A stretch of DNA of 23,702 nucleotides, taken from Candidatus Bathyarchaeota archaeon. GTDB lineage: Archaea > Thermoproteota > Bathyarchaeia > RBG-16-48-13 > GCA-020355125. The notes beneath the pieces are model-generated. The model made no database searches. It saw nothing but the letters and a program-made list of their open reading frames with translations, and was not told where the DNA came from. The translations under genes were made by a program, and so were the position numbers. Below, in pieces: positions 22,576 through 23,702 of the stretch (the stretch's first letter is position 1; each line of letters opens with the position of its first letter). The stretch covers positions 1 through 23,702 of the forward strand of contig JAOZHK010000120.1 in assembly GCA_026014905.1 (NCBI GenBank), written 5' to 3'.

Positions 22576-23232
22576 ATGATAACGCAACACATTATTTGGG
22601 ATTGGAATGGCACATTACTGAACGATACCTGGCTCTCCATTAAAGCCATCAACGTTCTTTTACAGCGCTACGAGCTTCCTCAAATCAATGTGACAGATTA
22701 CCGCGACACGTTCATGTTTCCAGTGAAACAGTACTATGAGAAATTAGGGTTTAATCTAAAGGAGCCATCTTTTAGTCAGTTGAGCGTCGAATTCATTGAT
22801 GAATACATGGCGCGGATGTTTCAGCCCCATCTTCATGACGGATCCAAACGAGTGTTAGAGCTCATTGATGCGTCAGGCTGTTCCCAATCCCTACTTTCCG
22901 CTGCACACCAGACGATGCTGAATACCCTGATCCCATATCACGGGATTCGTCCATTGTTCCAAAAGATCATCGGATTGGAGAATCATTATGCAAATAGCAA
23001 ACTTGAAGTGGGGCAGGCGTGGATGAAGGAGCTTCAATACGACCCTCATGACGTGGTATTGATTGGGGATACGGTGCATGATCATGAAGTGGCCCAGAAT
23101 ATCGGTGTAGAGTGTGTATTGATCACTCACGGACATAACAGCTATTCTCGTTTAGTGAAAACAGGGGCTCAAGTGTTTGACAATATCGCCGAATTAGAAA
23201 GCTGGCTCCTTGAACGCATTGATAACAGATAA
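22576..23232 (+). CDS. HAD-family hydrolase, phosphoglycolate phosphatase-like
   Basis: HAD motif I is IIWDWNGTLLND, with the nucleophile Asp9 but Asn11 in place of the second Asp. Motif II is the LLSAA segment, motif III NSKLEVGQAW (Lys), and motif IV VLIGDTVHDHEVA. A helical cap lies between I and II. The DWNGTLL form is a known subgroup of HAD-like phosphatases; the second Asp normally acts as acid/base, so activity may be on unusual phosphates or lower. The frame extends to TTG 22567, but ATG 22576 places motif I at the usual distance and is chosen (218 residues). Second gene of the GNAT-YoaP pair. Confidence 0.88.
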   Translation: MITQHIIWDWNGTLLNDTWLSIKAINVLLQRYELPQINVTDYRDTFMFPVKQYYEKLGFNLKEPSFSQLSVEFIDEYMARMFQPHLHDGSKRVLELIDASGCSQSLLSAAHQTMLNTLIPYHGIRPLFQKIIGLENHYANSKLEVGQAWMKELQYDPHDVVLIGDTVHDHEVAQNIGVECVLITHGHNSYSRLVKTGAQVFDNIAELESWLLERIDNR

Positions 23233-23283
23233 CCCACACGGACACACAATAACTATAGTTTGCGCCCAATACTGAATATTATG

Positions 23284-23364
23284 TTATTTACGGTCAAAGT
23301 AAATATTCTTACCCGATGCTGATAAGGGAATTCCAATTCTAGATAGGAAATCGATAATGGAATT
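23284..23364 (-). pseudogene. C-terminal remnant related to the right-edge gene
   Basis: Read on the minus strand, the frame gives IGIPLSASGKNIYFDRK then TAA at 23284-23286, preceded by NSIIDFLSR and a TGA at 23365-23367. The right-edge gene ends with IGIPLSVAGKNIYFDRG. The two tails match in 14 of 17 residues while their DNA differs mainly at third codon positions, so both were kept by selection before this copy was lost. The remainder of this copy is absent; an AGCTAGCT tract sits exactly at its upstream limit. Confidence 0.65.
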
Positions 23365-23366
23365 TC

Positions 23367-23374
23367 AGCTAGCT
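23367..23374. repeat. AGCTAGCT tract at remnant boundary
   Basis: On the minus strand TAGCTAGCTGA places TAG, TAG and TGA in three different frames directly upstream of the remnant at 23284-23364. Confidence 0.6.
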
Positions 23375-23397
23375 ATGCGCATGTCTTATTCAATAGA

Positions 23398-23409
23398 TAG
23401 CTAGCTAGG
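23398..23409. repeat. TAGCTAGCTAGG tract, stops in three frames
   Basis: TAG at 23398, 23402 and 23406 covers the three plus-strand frames. It is followed by GTGAGCTGGG, resembling the AGCTGGGTAGCT that follows the tract at 1198-1211. Confidence 0.6.
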
Positions 23410-23440
23410 TGAGCTGGGATTTAAGAATTCAATGGATACC

Positions 23441-23450
23441 CGCGCGCGCG
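23441..23450. repeat. Alternating CGCGCGCGCG tract
   Basis: A ten-base alternating C/G run, 32 nt after the AGCT tract at 23398-23409. The left-hand gap (636-1313) shows the same pairing of CG and AGCT tracts. Confidence 0.6.
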
Positions 23451-23458
23451 TAATAGTT

Positions 23459-23478
23459 CGTTTTATCCCGATAAAACG
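23459..23478. repeat. 20-bp inverted repeat
   Basis: CGTTTTATCCCGATAAAACG: arms of nine bases around a two-base centre. It lies downstream of the right-edge gene (minus strand) and could be an operator, a terminator-like dyad or a protein-binding site. Confidence 0.6.
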
Positions 23479-23486
23479 CATTGGCA

Positions 23487-23500
23487 CATACCTAGGTATG
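23487..23500. repeat. 14-bp palindrome CATACCTAGGTATG
   Basis: A perfect 14-bp palindrome centred on CCTAGG, 8 nt after the 20-bp inverted repeat. Function unknown. Confidence 0.55.
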
Positions 23501-23625
23501 CGAACAAGGCTAACCAGCTCGCAGTTGGGATTGAAGACTTTAAAGAAAAAAGAGAAGGTTAAGTACTACGCTATTTGTGCTTTTTCGTGATTTCCTCGCC
23601 AACAAAGAGCGCGTTGGTCGTATTG

Positions 23626-23702
23626 TTATCCTCGGTCGAAGTAGATGTTTTTGCCAGCTACTGAGAGCGGGATCCCAATGATGATGTCTGCATCCAATAG
23701 GT
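23626..23702 (-). CDS. C-terminal end of a gene cut by the right edge
   Basis: The minus-strand frame enters at the window edge and ends at TAA 23626-23628, with 24 residues visible: LLDADIIIGIPLS then VAGKNIYFDRG. It is kept as a gene because the remnant at 23284-23364 repeats the same tail with mostly synonymous DNA differences. The family is not identified. The pattern A-D-I-I-x(n)-I-Y-x-D vaguely recalls the end of acetoacetate decarboxylase, a family also present at the left edge, but this is weak. Confidence 0.55.
   Translation of the reverse strand, partial: LLDADIIIGIPLSVAGKNIYFDRG

Larger units (their letters stand above)
23233..23625. other. Palindrome-rich gap with gene remnant
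   Basis: No complete gene. It contains a 26-codon C-terminal remnant on the minus strand (23284-23364), two (AGCT)n tracts (23367-23374 and 23398-23409), a ten-base alternating CG run (23441-23450), a 20-bp inverted repeat (23459-23478) and a 14-bp palindrome (23487-23500), all within about 135 nt. Confidence 0.65.

Noticed and set aside
22576..23232. Asn in HAD motif I as a defect
   Set aside because: The DWNGTL form is a recurrent HAD subgroup, so it is noted in the annotation but not as a finding.
1..23702. tRNA, rRNA and CRISPR arrays
   Set aside because: No T-loop-like GGTTCGAATC context with matching stems, no rRNA-like stretch and no regularly spaced direct repeats were seen.

Overview
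The window looks archaeal. Several genes have TATA-like boxes about 25-30 nt upstream of a start codon with almost no leader (3903-4583, 12072-12719, 17015-17599). GTG and TTG starts are frequent, oligo-T terminators are present, and the families are typical of archaea: rubrerythrin, a stand-alone Lrp/AsnC RAM domain, corrinoid methyltransferase parts and an archaeal-type tyrosine-recombinase homologue. GC content looks moderate by eye. I cannot assign a phylum; an Asgard or Thermoproteota-like sediment archaeon would fit, but that is a guess.

Layout. 1-635 (-) is an acetoacetate decarboxylase-family gene cut by the left edge. 636-1313 is a long gap with palindromic tracts. A 76-residue protein ending in Gly-Gly (1314-1544) precedes a monomethylamine methyltransferase (MtmB) homologue without pyrrolysine (1676-3121). 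Rubrerythrin, an ECF-like membrane protein, an enolase-superfamily protein, an N-acetyltransferase, a RAM-domain protein, an MFS exporter and an MTH1-like Nudix hydrolase follow up to 8954. 9153-12719 holds a 3-keto-disaccharide hydrolase-like protein, a TatD-family hydrolase, and a corrinoid protein coupled to a UroD-family methyltransferase. 12803-13609 is a recombinase-fold protein that appears to lack the nucleophile. 13691-16985 has two amidohydrolases with a small unknown gene and a transporter remnant between them. 17015-19886 has an ArsR-like regulator divergent from a small basic protein, then an HpcH/HpaI aldolase divergent from a nucleoside hydrolase. 19958-23232 has a ThDP enzyme divergent from a GNAT-YoaP/HAD pair. 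23233-23702 has a palindrome-rich gap, a short gene remnant and the tail of a gene cut by the right edge.

Functionally this is scattered catabolic accessory DNA, mostly single genes rather than one operon: one-carbon methyl transfer, sugar-acid and keto-acid chemistry, nucleoside and amide hydrolysis, and oxidative-stress defence. The corrinoid protein and the UroD-family methyltransferase form one clear unit and could serve the MtmB homologue 9 kb away, though that link is inferred. A theme of the window is enzymes that keep the fold but have lost key catalytic residues: the enolase-superfamily protein, the recombinase homologue, the FluG-like amidohydrolase and, less strikingly, the aldolase. 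A second theme is non-coding DNA with alternating-CG palindromes, (AGCT)n tracts that place stop codons in every frame, and C-terminal gene remnants.
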